A stretch of DNA of 64,000 bases, taken from positions 3,577,335 through 3,641,334 of the forward strand of contig OX155954.1 in assembly GCA_944548615.1 (NCBI GenBank). The letters run 5' to 3'. Source of the stretch: Micropterix aruncella. Taxonomy: Eukaryota; Arthropoda; Insecta; Lepidoptera; Micropterigidae. The first letter of the stretch is position 1, and each line of letters opens with the position of its first letter. A program made the translations under genes and the position numbers. Below are positions 12,370 to 24,925 of the stretch, in pieces. Below the pieces are notes generated by a model. That model was not told the origin of the DNA. It worked only from the letters and a program-made list of their open reading frames with translations, and did not search any database.

Positions 12370-13225
12370 TTCGCTTTGTTTCAAAGTTCAAAGTTTATTA
12401 AATTCATAAAAACCCTGCAAGGGTATAGAACACAATTAATACATACATTATTTATAATTCATATTTTAATCATATATCTGGCAAAACTAAAAGTTCACAT
12501 TAGAAATCTGAATAATTATATAAAATCTTTAAACTATACAAATATAATGGTTGACATTATATTGTCTAAATATTAAAAAGAGAAATAAAATGAGAATAAA
12601 GAAATAGCCAAAACAGAAATATCAAAAACACGACGTTATCAAAAAAAAAATGGAATACAAAGAAAAATCTAACGAGTAATCGTACAAAATAAAATCAAAG
12701 AGTAAAACTATAACAATAAAATCAATTTTCCTAAATAATGTTACAATATTACTAAATAAATTGTTTATAAAATGAAATGTTAAAAATATGGCTAAATTCA
12801 AAGTGTCAAAATATAAAATAAATTCAAATAGTCGACTGTGAATATAACATTTTAAAAGTCTGTGCCATATAAACATTTTTGTAATAAAATTTCCTTGGTT
12901 AGGTTTTTAAATAGTGCAATATGTTTGTATATTTTTTAATTCCCTTGTTAGCCAGTTATTAAATGTTATGCTTCTATATTAAGATGTCCTTTGAAATTGT
13001 GACCTTGTAGGTATAGAATTATGTATATATATCGACTTGTGCCTTGTATAGTGGGAATGTAGTGCCTTTTATTGTGTGCAGACTATGCTATTAATCCTCT
13101 GATGCCTTACAGTCATAATGCTGCAAGTATTAAGAGTCAAGTCTATATGTACACCTACAAATTTTCTGCCTAATGAGGTCCATACATTACACTTTTGAGT
13201 AAATTTATTTACCGAAATCCTTGTT
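12370..13225 (-). pseudogene. Strongly decayed LINE fragment with AT-rich 3' part
   Basis: Near 13190-13090 the minus strand reads RKFVGVHIDLTLNT, which matches the FLGVHxDxxLxW block of CR1/Jockey-type RT. The rest down to 12370 is very AT-rich. It ends near 12400 in text resembling the inverted 3' tail of a LINE (TTTATTAAATTCATAAAAAC). Frames are interrupted throughout. The assignment rests on one short motif. Confidence 0.42.
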
Positions 13226-15694
13226 TCATGTTTTCACGTTTCTTACTCGTGAGCTGAGCGTGAGATTAATATCTGACGCGGCGGATGCTATATCTAGTAT
13301 AAACGGCGTGGAGAGAGGTCGGCCTCAGGGCATAAGCCGAGGTCGAGTTTAAAACGTCGTCTACCTCTAAAGCTAGACGGCAATCCATCGGCCGAGCGTC
13401 AAGGCACGCTCTCCAGGGCGGTTTGAGGCTGATTGTGAGAAATAACCTCTGCTCCCACACCACCGCCGCCGAAGCACAGCGACGGCCCTCTGAGAAATGC
13501 ACCTGTCAAGACCGAGATTATTCACAGGCTTTTGTATTGCCCGGGAAAACGCGACATTTTTTCTTAATAAAAGCACGCCAAGAAAATCAGGCAGTCACGC
13601 GCTACCTCTATAATTCGATTCTATTGTCGGGCGTAAAGCTGCTTTAAAAGACGCGGTAACTAACGGCTACATAAATCGTCGTGGAGGACTTGTCGCAGTT
13701 TCGGAGAAGATGCAGTCGTGCCAGATATTCCCAATTCAACTTCTTTTTCTTGTCGTGCAATATTCGTTAGGTTAGGTTAGGTTTAACCCTGAATGACTGT
13801 TGGTCAGAAATAGAACAAATACGACAGAAAAACGCCCTTAATTGGAGAGCCTGGTTTAGAAAGCCAAAAAAATAATGTTTTTCACGTTTTTTAAACCTAA
13901 ACTAGAAATATATTAATGAATCTTTCATATCATTTTGATTAACATATGAAAAAAATGTAATAGTAAAAAAACTAATTTTGAGATGTTGAATTGCAAATGT
14001 TTCTGCCACTACAGAAATTACGGTATCGGCTTGCGCCGGTAATAGCGAGCATAACTTTGTCTAAAAGAAAAAAAAATAAGTAAGCTATTAATTGTTACAT
14101 ATATATTTTGTAGATGAACTAAAAAAACTACAGTTATCATTTCTATAATTTTTAAAGAATTTAAAGAAATAAAATCGAAATTCGCCCAAAAAAATGTCTC
14201 ACTATAAAAAAAAAAAAAAAAAAAAATGTTGTTTTTTTTTAGTTTATATAGAAGAGATTTTTTTTGAACGACTCCATCCGTCAAGTACTTTTTTTCATAA
14301 GCAGCGTAAAACTGAAAAATGTTTTTGAGAAAAACGCGTTTAAAGAAAAAGAAAAACTTTTATTTTAAGAAAAACAATTTTTTTAACTTACAGCAATCTG
14401 AGACATCAGCTATTCCATTGGTATAAGTTTCATAATTAGATTTCAACATATATTTAAAAAAAAAAAACGAAAAAAAAAATTAGGAAAAAATAAATTTGTG
14501 TACATGAAATAAACTATATTATCTGATAAGATAAGATATAGGTCTATAAACCATGATATACATGTGTGTGTTATAGAAATAAATATTAATTAATAAATTA
14601 TGATATTATTAAACAAAGTTTGACTGCATAAAATACAAACTACTATGTTTAAAACTAAAAATGCCCGAGGAAAAGAAATTGGGAGAAAAGGAGAGAGAAA
14701 GAGAAGAACTGGTTACTTCTTCGAAAAGAAGTACTTTTTGAGGTACGTCTTGAATGATTCTAACGAAGGCCAGTTTCGTATATTTGCTGGGAAATCGTTC
14801 CAGAGCCTTGCACCATAGACAGAAAGAGTAGGAGTAGAATTCAAATGTAACAAAATATTTCAGAATACATTTTTTTTCAGTAAAGCTTTGCAGAATTATT
14901 TAATGAAAAGCTTCTACACGACGACGCCGGGAAATGCTCATTTGTTTGAGATAAAAAAAGCATTGTGTCATATTCGCTATATTATTAAATATTATTATCA
15001 ATACTTTTGTGTTTACCGACTTACAGGTTAAACAGCTTAACCGATTGACTGGAAATTCGAGACATAGACTCCTGGGGGGTCAAGTAAGCGATGTGTTTCT
15101 CAAAAAGAAGATGGAACTTTAAGTCCCAGGAGGATTCCTCCGGAATGAACGATCTTCCCTTCATGTAAAACTATTATATTGATATGTGCCCTGCGGCCTC
15201 GGGCTAAATCGATCTTCCCTGCATATCAAACTATTATATTGGTATGTGTTCTACGGGCACGAGCTAAACCTTGTTATATTATATTATTATATTATATGTA
15301 GCTAATTTATCAATCTGCAACGACGACAGTGCCAGTGCCACCTAGCCATGACCGTGAATCCTATATGAATCGCAATTGGTTCGTGCGAATATTCGCGTCG
15401 AGGAAATTGCTAATCAAGATTAAATTACGATCCACGCGAGCGAATCTTAATGACAAGTGTACGGCGGCCTTGCGTACAATAATCCCGATTATGAATTAAA
15501 CATATTCGATTCCATGGAATTATGAATAAACATCGGCGTTCCGCTACATTTTATACAATAATAACGAGTCGAATGCGTTGCAAAGTGCGAATTCGAGTGT
15601 ATTTTTATAATCACGGCACTTTGTCCCGGTCCACAGCATGTGCTAGTTTGTGCGAAAAGTCGACTTTTTAATGCTAAATCGCATAGCGCAACAA
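13226..15694. other. No gene seen; one GC-balanced block
   Basis: 13250-13560 is GC-balanced with overlapping unsupported ORFs. Three TTAGG units occur at 13767-13781. A 21-base A run is at 14206-14226. CGATCTTCCCTKCATRT occurs twice (15149, 15211). Confidence 0.5.
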
Positions 15695-15930
15695 AGTGGA
15701 GGTAGCTAATGGGCCCCTGTTGCAGTTCGGCCACTAAGACCCATGCGTATAAGGGTCGGCCAAACTCGGGGTCAATACCTATCCGGCAGCCTCCACGCAG
15801 AAGTGCGAGCCCGGGTCGGACCGACCTGAGGGCCAGTTTCCCCTAGGAATCAACCTTCGTGCGCTAATGGATGGTTTGCGCACCGTGAGGCGTCAGACAA
15901 TCGATTGTGCACTCCGACGGATAGCCGTGG
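15695..15930 (+). repeat. Dispersed repeat family D, copy 1
   Basis: AATGGGCCC, AGGGTCGGCCAAACTC, CTATCCGGCAGCCTCCACGC, AGAAGTGCGA. Similar text is found at 41420-41520 and 50590-50660. It is GC-rich for this window, and no ORF is assigned. Confidence 0.5.
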
Positions 15931-17181
15931 GAGGGGGCAGTAGTTAACCTTACGGCAACTGCTCTTGAAACGACCAAATATATAATTATTATGTTCCAGG
16001 GACCAATTGGAAGATGAAGAAGATGATCTACAATCATAATAGCTGTAAAAAACCAGTTACTTACATGACTGTTCTTAGGAGTTGGTCGTTTTTGTTTACT
16101 TTAAAAAAGGGTATCCCTAATTTAATAAACTTTTCAAAATAATTAGAATCACTGTTGCTTATTAAAATGTCTATTTTTCAGCATAATATAAGAAACTCCA
16201 TCGACATAGGCCCTTTTTGTCGCAAAGAAAAGGGATACTGAGCACACAATTAAAGGTTTACTACTCAACAATGAAACTTTTAGTATTTTGTGAGTTTAGA
16301 AATAAATGTATAGATGCAAAAAAATGTATGAATACAAAAAAAAGAATATCGAAATCGGACTAGTAGGAGCTGAGATACAAAAAAAATGTGCGGCTAATGA
16401 CGGCCATTTTAACAGCCGCCATTTTGGTGTCCTGTACGGATTTTATCTGGAAAGTTGCCTTTTGGTATCAAGTATTTCACAGAAAAACATGTGCAGTTTT
16501 CTTTGGTGTGCCCAAAGTACTAATAGCAAATAGGAAGAAAAAGAATATTCCTGCATATATCGCATTGCTAATGCTTTTTTAATACTCGGAAGCGTAATTA
16601 TCAACCATAGAGATAAACCTACATTATCCCTGAATAAACAGGGCGCTTTTTTCATCAGCATGGACCATTCCGACCGAATCTACATTATTTTTAAGCCTAG
16701 CATTAATGGGTTGGTGAATATCCGATAACTCCGGTGGGAGTTCGCGTAGGAGATTACACTAATTACGGATCGGGTGCGTGCTTTCGCCGCGCTTCGCTCG
16801 GGTTAAAGCCTTATTAGAATTTCTTGTAGCGTCTAATAAATTTTGGAAACAAAATTCGCCGCTTTAATCGCGGTTTGTTCGGGGCATGAAATGCCTCATT
16901 ATAGCGGCTAATGAATACCGGATGAGTACTAAGGGAAAAATATTGTTTCAGGAGTTACATACATATATAAATACATTTTATAGATTGGTTATTTTATTGT
17001 GTAAAACTAGACAAAAGGTTTTTACATACAATTTTTTTTTTTACTTAGACTTACTAAAAATGTATTATAATATTCATAATCAATCAAGTGTCAATCATTT
17101 TTTTGTCTTAAATTGGAGTAACGTCTGTATATTATAATGTGATATAATTATAAATAATAATGATATAAATGTGATATAATT
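15931..17181. other. No gene seen
   Basis: 16690-16920 is GC-balanced and unique-looking, possibly conserved non-coding. The rest is AT-rich. Confidence 0.5.
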
Positions 17182-17999
17182 ATACAGTGTTATCGGTTTC
17201 TCTACAGATACCTCTAGGGATGCTGTAGAAGAGATTATTTGCTATATATGCCGCCATATTTACCCCATGCAAAAATCAATTGATTGAGTTTTATTTTGTG
17301 TTTACTTTGTCAAAGTGTAACCCTTGCAGGCAAGCTACCAAGAAACTCGCAACAATTTCTCCGTTCATCACAAAACAAAGTTGAACTCATTTACTTCCTA
17401 GCCGACGGACTTCAGCAAGTTCAACGCGTAAAAACGATAATCAAGAGGTACAAGTTATATCAGACAAATCATCCCTGAAGTCGGAAAAACATGAAGCTGA
17501 TTCCTCTATGCCTTTTATTTTTCACGCTCTTTCAGGAAGGTCACACAAATATTTTTTTTAGTAACACATTTAGAAAAAAAATAATGTCATATTTGATTAA
17601 GATGTTAGCAAGAAATTGATGCGACATTATTTTTAATGATTGACACAGTCGCCTAACTAGGCCTAGGCCTGTTCTAAGGCAGACTTTTAATGACGATATT
17701 AAGTGTGCACTGTCAACTTAAACTATAGTTAGCACTTATTTTTAAATCGACAAATATAAAACTACAAATATTTACGCATATACAAATATGGAAAGATACT
17801 TATATACATCTATAGATAAAATATATATATCCATATATACAAACATACACATACATATATTTATACGAAAATAATAATAAAACCAAAATAAATAAAAATA
17901 AAAACTAAAATAATATACATATATAAATCAATTACATATTGATATAACGCTCACCATTTAAAATTATCATGGAAAAACTAAATACTAAGTACTAAATAC

Positions 18000-18260
18000 T
18001 ATCATTCAAAATACAACAGTCAGCATATTCCCTAAACCGTCCCTACCCACCTCCAACAACCAATCGGTTAGAGATTTTTTAAAAGTGGTTGTGTTCTCAC
18101 TACTTTTAATTGCTTCGGGAAGATTGTTATACATTCTAGGGCCAATGAACGTGAAATGGCGCTGGCCAAATGTTGTGAAAGATCTTGGCACCATCATATC
18201 ACCAGTTCTTGTTGCTCTCGTCTTTCCAACTCGTTGTTGATTATAAGGTGTCAGTTTATT
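18000..18260 (-). pseudogene. LINE RT C-terminal fragment
   Basis: The minus-strand frame 18197-18006 encodes FGQRHFTFIGPRMYNNLPEA and then TTTFKKSLTDWLLEVG. This is the typical end of CR1/RTE-group reverse transcriptases (IGPxxxNxLPxxIKxxxxxxxFKKxLxxWLL). It is only about 64 codons and lies inside the larger inverted-repeat structure at 17182-19541, so it was probably carried in or inserted there later. Confidence 0.7.
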
Positions 18261-18439
18261 TTTAGTATATAACGAGAACTTTGTATAGGGATGTGGTTGT
18301 CATTGCAGTTTCTCTGTTCAGCGAGCTACATGTAGAATCTTTATCGTATTTATCAATTATTATTATAACAGCATTGAAATTTGAATGTCTTTTAGATTGC
18401 ACATATGACGACCTGTGTTATCTTTCTAGTGTTTCATAT

Positions 18440-19400
18440 TTTTTGACTTATTTTAGTTAATATAAAAATAATAATTGAAAGTTGTTATTTTTTATCTTTA
18501 TCGTGGACCCCATGAAATAGCAGTACTTTAATGGAAGAAATAATAATAAAATTTGCGAAGGCAACAATTTGGACGATCGGCAGAATTTGAAAATAAATGA
18601 AGTTTTTGAAGTGATTTAATTTTGACTTTTTCCTATTACATGCTATAATAAAATTGCTTTAAAATGAACTCAATTTTATTAACTTTGCAATGACGTTATT
18701 ACTTCTGACATCGGCATTCTTGTTTCACAAATATTCATCAAATGTAAATGCAGTTGGCGTAAATGCTATAACATTCTGTCATACTTTTATAGGGTTATTA
18801 GTATTTCGATAGATAGATATCTTTGAGTATTATTATTTGCTATCTATTCATCCACTTTTACCTCTATGCAAAAATCAATACTTACGGTGTTATTTATTTC
18901 TTGTGTTTTTTATCTAAATCATAACCTATTAATAATAATAATGAAAACTTTTTTAAACCTTTATCATGGACCCCATGAAATAGCCCAATGAATTAGTAGA
19001 GGAAATAATAATAGAACTTGCGACAAAAAAGAAATATCAAGAAAACGAGTCGGACGATCGGAAAAAATAGAAAAAAAATAATTTTTGAAGCGATTTTATC
19101 TTGATTTTTTTATATGACATACTATAAAAAAGTTACTCTAAAAACTACTTTATTGTATTGGCTTTCTAAGGAGGTTAAAAATTCTGACACACATATTAAT
19201 AAAAACGCTTAACATTCTGTCATACTTGTATAAAGTAAGCATTTCGCGTCTTGAATCGTCAAACGCTTTTCCTTGGCATTTCATTTTTAAAGCAAGTTTT
19301 ATTATTATTTCTTTTGCAACAGTAGATATGGTTATTTGATGGGATCTATGACTTTAACTTATTATTTTTATACTCACTAAAATAGATCATAAAGTAGGTT
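18440..19400. repeat. Diverged 463-bp tandem duplication
   Basis: The landmark TGGACCCCATGAAATAG is at 18504 and again at 18967. Following blocks (GGAAATAATAATA, GGACGATCGG, GAAGYGATTTTA, AACATTCTGTCATACTT) recur in the same order at the same offset. Confidence 0.65.
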
Positions 19401-19541
19401 TTTCAATTAAAAAAGCAAAAAAAATAAATAACTCAGAAATTATTGATTTTTGCATAAGGTAAATAAGGCTGTATAGAACGCAAATAATCTCTTCTACAAC
19501 ATTCCTAAAAGTAACTGTCGAGAAATTAATAACCTTGTATA

Positions 19542-21337
19542 ACGTCTGTATATTTCAGCGATAATATAAGAAAGCGGTCGCGTTTTGAGTGCCGAGGGCG
19601 TTCTCATATGCTTTCTTTCCATTTCAATAATTTTGTTTGAACCCAAGGACATTTGTTAGCTGCTGATACCTTCATGGAATATGTGTGACTACATAGTCAG
19701 TCGAAGAGCGTAATTTATTTCTAGAATTTAATATTTTAGCTGTGTGCGAGTGGTGCTCGAGTGCAGTGGCGGCGTGCCAGCGTCACGGCAGAACCAGAGG
19801 CGGCACAGACGCGTGCGTTAACAACGGATTACCAGAGAGGCGACTTCAATTATTTACAATTGTTTTCAGCGATGTTGTACTTAAAAATATTTTTTTTCTC
19901 TGCAACAGTATCATCATCCAGATAGTGTTTTTCAACCTTTTTCAACCCCACTGGTTGAAAATCACTGAACCAGAACAATAAAACACAACCTAATAACTGC
20001 CAATAGAAGAGAAGAAACATTGCAGAAGAACTACAATATGAGATTAACTGGAAGAAAATGGATCGGAAGATAGGAACACCGCACTGAGAAATAGAAAAAT
20101 CATTAGATACGCCACGAGGTGATTTTTTTTCTGGACATAAAATGCCAAAATACATGCAAAAATACTTACATTGCAGTGTGTCATTTTGTGAAGTCGCAAT
20201 TTAATTTATTTTTTTTATGGGTGCTGAACATAAAACTGTCGTGATTTTTTTAAAAAATATTATTAAATTCTGTATTAATCGAAAATGACTGGTTTGTTGT
20301 TACTTTGTGAAAATATATTATTTGAATAATGGCGTCTGGGCATCACTCGAGTTGGGTTGGGTTCGCGAAAAAGGATATAAAATGTCTTAGGTAGTTGCTT
20401 TTGTGTGGAACGAGAAAGAAAATTCACAAGATGAACATTTGGAAACAGGAGGCAACACAAGCCTTTCTATGGCCGGAAATACACCCAATCAGATACACTA
20501 CAGCAGCGCTGGAAATCTTGAATAATACATCATAGAAAAAATGCGAAGTTTAACCGCGTCTAGTTTCCGACACGACAGAGTAATGGCGGACAAGGCAGCA
20601 AGGGGGAAAATGTGATAAAAAAGGAGGATGCGAAAATAAAAGGAAGAAATCTTGGGGGAGATAAAAGTAATGCGGTCTGACGTGTCCGCGCCGAGTCGGA
20701 TATGTTATTACCAGTACGGAGCGATGATAAAAGGCGCCAAGTTGTATAAAAAACTGCCTCACGAGATTTGGTCAAAAGGGGTGAGTGATGGCCAACCGCT
20801 CAGGGATGCAAATTGTGTTCGTTGTGTTTACTTGTAGGTTTAAAAAGGCGTCTTGCCATAGGTTATTATAGCGATAATACTATGACTCGTTCTCCAACAT
20901 AATACATCTTTATACTAGTAAAGGCAGAATATTTTTTAAAAATTAAAATTACCTATTTCAACCATATTGCTTGAATCTATGTATATAGAGAGGGCGCTCA
21001 TCGATTTTATATATGAAATTATTACTTACATGAAATCAGCCCTCAGTTACTTGCCGGGAAAGTTTTGGGGTGACAGGGTAATATATACGTTAGAGCGGAA
21101 CGTGAAATGAACGATTGTCACTTTTTTGAATTAAAACTACCCATCGAAAATGAAGCGACTGAATCTAAGACTGCATGAAATGTTAAAAATTATTCGGAAG
21201 GGTATAAGTTCTACAGCTAGTTTAGGTATGGGAAAATCGACAATAGTTTATTTCACATTTCACAAAATCCAGTAGATTGGACAAAATGTAGTTACTAACG
21301 GTCGAGTGCTTATTTGTTCAATATGCTTCGTTTTTGT
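19542..21337. other. No gene seen
   Basis: 19740-19850 is GC-rich. A weak LINE-like phrase (GAKLYKKLPHEI) occurs at 20718-20790 in the plus frame, too short to call. Confidence 0.45.
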
Positions 21338-21790
21338 TTAATATCACATTTTGTTCAATATCACAATTTACAACTCGAAAAAGTTATTCAACAGTATTTA
21401 TTACTTATTATTTCAATGTTGAGACAGATTTTCAAAAAGTTTACCTAACAGTCTTGCCGCAGGGCGCAAAGCCCTGCGACGCCATATCTCGAAAGCCGGG
21501 CCAATGGGCCCGGCTCACGCGAAATTCCACGAAAAGGCAGAATGCTTACTGGAAGACGTCACGGGCCTCTAGCAAAGCTCGTCGACAGATATTTGAAAGT
21601 CAAAAAGTTCAAATTTGCAGATTTTCAACCATTTTGTACAATATCACAATTTACAATGCAAAAAAGATATGCAATAGTATTTATTACTTATACCTTTTTG
21701 TATTTATTCAATTAATTCAATTAATGTTAAATGTTCAATTATTTCAATTAATGTTAAGACAGACTTTCAAAAAGTACATATTTTTAGGTT
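21338..21790. repeat. Direct AT-rich repeats around two GC-rich hairpins
   Basis: About 100 bp at 21356-21447 (CAATATCACAATTTACAA, TATTTATTACTTAT, AGACAGATTTTCAAAAAGT) recurs at 21640-21780. Between them a GC-rich segment holds two perfect stems. CGCAGGGC/GCCCTGCG is at 21458-21478 and AGCCGGGCC/GGCCCGGCT at 21494-21515. Confidence 0.55.
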
Positions 21791-21810
21791 TCCTATACAC
21801 TATTATTATC

Positions 21811-23121
21811 TTATAAATAGGATAGAAAACGAATTTACCGCGTGAAATTTGTAGGACCCGACGTTTCGGTGACGTTGCAGCCGCCGTTGTCTAGGGTAAA
21901 CTGAAGAGCTGTCAGTCCGTTGTTTTGCGGGTAGGCCGCAAACCACTGCCGCCACTGCGTAGGTTATAACGGTGGTGGGGGGCCGGGCTCGGAGCGCGGG
22001 AATTTTTAAAATCCGTCTTGCACACAACACTCACTGTATCCTGTTTTACGTCTTTGCGTTCGGCGTTCGGCGGCGGGAACATTTTAAGAAGAGGGTTCCA
22101 CGTAGAAGAGAGTTTGTAGCCGTCATCTCTATTGAAGTTCGGAGTTCTTCTTATTTCAATGGCTTCCCGGATCATGCGAGGAAAGTAGAATTGTTCCTTG
22201 GATAGAACAATGGGATTTTGAAACTGCATCCAGTGGTTACTTCCGCTATCCAATATATGTTCGCAGATCGCCGATTTTTCTCGCTGAACGTTTTTAACAG
22301 CTTTGATGTGTTCTGTCAGTCGCGTGGCTATGGGCCGTTTCGTTTGTCCAACGTAGGCTAGACCGCAGCTGCATTCGACTTTATACACACCCGGGGTTTG
22401 CAGTGGTATTACATCCTTTACAGGCCTCAAAAATCGAGCTATATTTTGGGTCGGTTTGAAGATCGTTTTTATATCGAATCTGTTTAGCATCTTACTTATT
22501 CGATCTGTCACGCCCTTGACGTATGGTAAGAATGCTCTTGATCTGCTCGGTTTTTGAGTTTCGTCCGTATTAGATCGTGTGCGTGTCTCGTGATATTTTC
22601 CGTATCCATTTTTCCTAAGGACATCATTGACATGTTCCATCTCCTTCGGAAAATGCTCAGTGTCGCATAGATCGCGTGCTCGATTCACGAGCGACGTTTG
22701 CACTGAACGTAGATGGTAGGGATGATGGTGTGAGCTTGCATGCAAATAAGAAGAACTCCGAACTTCAATAGAGATGACGGCTACAAACTCTCTTCTACGT
22801 GGAACCCTCTTCTTAAAATGTTCCCGCCGCCGAACGCCGAACGCAAAGACGTAAAACAGGATACAGTGAGTGTTGTGTGCAAGACGGATTTTAAAAATTC
22901 CCGCGCTCCGAGCCCGGCCCCCCACCACCGTTATAACCTACGCAGTGGCGGCAGTGGTTTGCGGCCTACCCGCAAAACAACGGACTGACAGCTCTTCAGT
23001 TTACCCTAGACAACGGCGGCTGCAACGTCACCGAAACGTCGGGTCCTACAAATTTCACGCGGTAAATTCGTTTTCTATCCTATTTATAATGTCAAACAAC
23101 CGCGATAGTCTTCGATTTCAT
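21811..23121 (-). mobile_element. Penelope-like element insertion with GIY-YIG endonuclease end and inverted arms
   Basis: A 1311-bp insertion is flanked by the 12-bp direct repeat ACTATTATTATC (21799-21810 and 23122-23133). Its arms, 21811-22156 and 22744-23089, are 346-bp inverted repeats that I find identical base for base. The minus strand (22928-21912) encodes the C-terminal part of a Penelope-like polyprotein. A GIY-YIG endonuclease core is visible as GVYKVECSCGLAYVG followed by QTKRPIATRLTEH. Downstream comes a basic, Ser/Pro-rich tail ending TRKTTD. The reverse transcriptase domain is missing, so the copy is truncated. The right arm carries the same last ~80 codons in the plus direction. 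A 32-bp tail (23090-23121) is present only on the right, so the plus direction is probably the 3' end of the inserted molecule. The identity of the arms points to recent insertion. Confidence 0.88.
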
Positions 23122-23639
23122 ACTATTATTATCATACTAATTATAAATACAAAAAGGTATTTTTAATCTAATACTGGACTCCACTAAAAAAAAAATAAAC
23201 CTCGTCCTGTAAGGTTTGCTAAATTAAACAAACAAGAATTAGGGGAGCAAAGTAGTGGCGTTATGGCGAGGTCGGGGTCACCAATTTCACCACCTCTTGA
23301 AACCTGGCATATTAACATCTGAAGCAATGGTAGCTAGTTAGACGAGATGAAAGAGAAGACCATCCATTATTAGGTAACATGATTAATAATCGCAGTCGGA
23401 ATATATAATATACTATATACTGCGGAATTGCATGATCAACTGCGGCTGAAGTAAACGAAACTCAATCCCAGAAACGTAGTGCATTCATACATGGAAGCCT
23501 TTGTGTGCTTTCCATGTGAATTCGAAAGCAAAGGGGTGTATGAGTTCATTTCATACCCTTCATTTCACTCTTGAGCGTGGGAGGAGGAATGAGCTACGCC
23601 GCTACGGCCGCGGCCTCTTGTTTTCACAGAAAATATATA

Positions 23640-23785
23640 GTAAGAATAGAATAGAATAGAATAGAATAACTTTATTGTGCTATAAAAACATAACTTAATG
23701 AATATTACGCTGGTTTTATAAAAAAGACAATTTATGCACAAATGGCGGACTTATCGCTATAGCGATATCTTACAGCAAACCATTA
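23640..23785 (-). mobile_element. LINE 3' tail, reversed, with (ATAGA)n tail
   Basis: Four to five AATAG units (23643-23668) are followed by AACTTTATTGTGCTATAAAA and ATGGCGGACTTATCGC. The layout is the same as at 5870, in the reversed orientation. Confidence 0.55.
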
Positions 23786-24481
23786 AAGTATAGTAAAGGT
23801 ATCTATACATTTGAAATCATAACTGGATTATATATATTATGGATACAACTAAAGCAAATAGGAAAATACAACCACACGTCGTATGACCAAGTACCTCTAA
23901 TACCTAGACTGCCCTACCTAACAAAAATGCCAATCTCAGTAAGAATCTCATAGTTATTAAAGTAAGACACGGTTCAGGTGGGTAGCCAACCAGGCCAAGA
24001 CTAAAATATCACCAAACCTAGACAAAAAGACTCATCCCGACAAAAGATTCACAGGAACCTACCGATAAGAGAAACATATGTACAAATACATCCATGATTG
24101 TTAACCGTGAACAGGTTGTTAATTCTTAAGGATATTTTTTTATTTCTTTTTGCTGTAATTTAATAGCCTACTGGATCGTTATTTAATTTTAGGTCATTTT
24201 CTTTCAGTATGTATAAAAGATCTTTTTTTTTATTTAAAAAAAAATTGATATCATTAATTTTAATAATACAGTTTTTATATTGTTACTTTTTTTATGAATC
24301 GTTAATTAAACGGAACATAGGGAATGATTAATTAGGCATGCGGAGTTCACATAGGATATTATGCTCTAATAAGGAATTATGTAAAAATATTAGTAATAAG
24401 TAATAATTAGTGTATTTGCTAAAGTATTTTTGTGTACCAATTATTCGTATTCTTCTTCGTCCTCTCCTATTCCCATTATTT

Positions 24482-24925
24482 AGGGTCGGGTCTCCTCACT
24501 TTTCTGCGCCAGCTCAAACGATCTTGGGTTGTCGGTTCGGACATTTAAGCTTTCTTGAGGTCTTTCTCGGCCTCTTACTTTATTTTGCTCTGGTAGTTCC
24601 ATAGCAATTTGTACCACATGGTCGTCGCTTTGTCTTTTGACATGCTCATACCAGCATAGGCGGTTTTCGGTGATCTTATCTGCGATTGGTGCAACCATGA
24701 AGTTACCTCGTATGTGCTCATTGCGGATTCTGTCTAGCCTAGTTACACCTCCCGCCCACCTGAGCATCTTGATTTCTTTGGTATGTGCTTTTTGTTCGTG
24801 TATCTTTTTCGCTATCCAAAATTCGGAGCCATACAGTAGCGCCGGACGGATTGCCGTTTTGTACACTTTGTCCTTAGTTTTTATGGGAATACTTGGGTCA
24901 CACAGGACACCAGTAAGTGATCGTT
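24482..24925 (-). pseudogene. RTE-like non-LTR retrotransposon, C-terminal fragment of the RT ORF
   Basis: The minus-strand frame reads LTGVLCDPSIPIKTKDKVYK, then TAIRPALLYGSEFW, MLRWAGGVTRLDRIRNEHIR, and ITENRLCWYEHVKRQSDDHV. These are the characteristic segments after the catalytic fingers in RTE-type reverse transcriptases. The W of the usual ECW is kept as EFW. The fragment is about 145 codons, ends in a Glu/Arg-rich stretch and lacks all catalytic motifs. It is therefore a dead 3' end left by 5' truncation. The gene would be too short to be functional. Confidence 0.8.

Larger units (their letters stand above)
17182..19541. mobile_element. ~2.4-kb structure with 100-bp terminal inverted repeats
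   Basis: The left (17182-17280) and right (19441-19541) ends are diverged inverted repeats. Shared cores are GTAGAAGAGATTATTTGC and ATGCAAAAATCAAT. The interior has a direct tandem duplication (18.44-19.40 kb) and a LINE fragment (18000-18260). No transposase is seen. It is probably an old composite TIR element. Confidence 0.5.

Noticed and set aside
13767..13781. Interstitial telomere (TTAGG)3
   Set aside because: Three units are common by chance in insect DNA.
20652..20837. LINE C-terminus suggested by GAKLYKKLPHEI
   Set aside because: Only one short phrase; surrounding text gives no further motif.
21972..23166. Separate short plus-strand genes inside the Penelope copy
   Set aside because: They are the inverted arm and antisense shadows of the same element.
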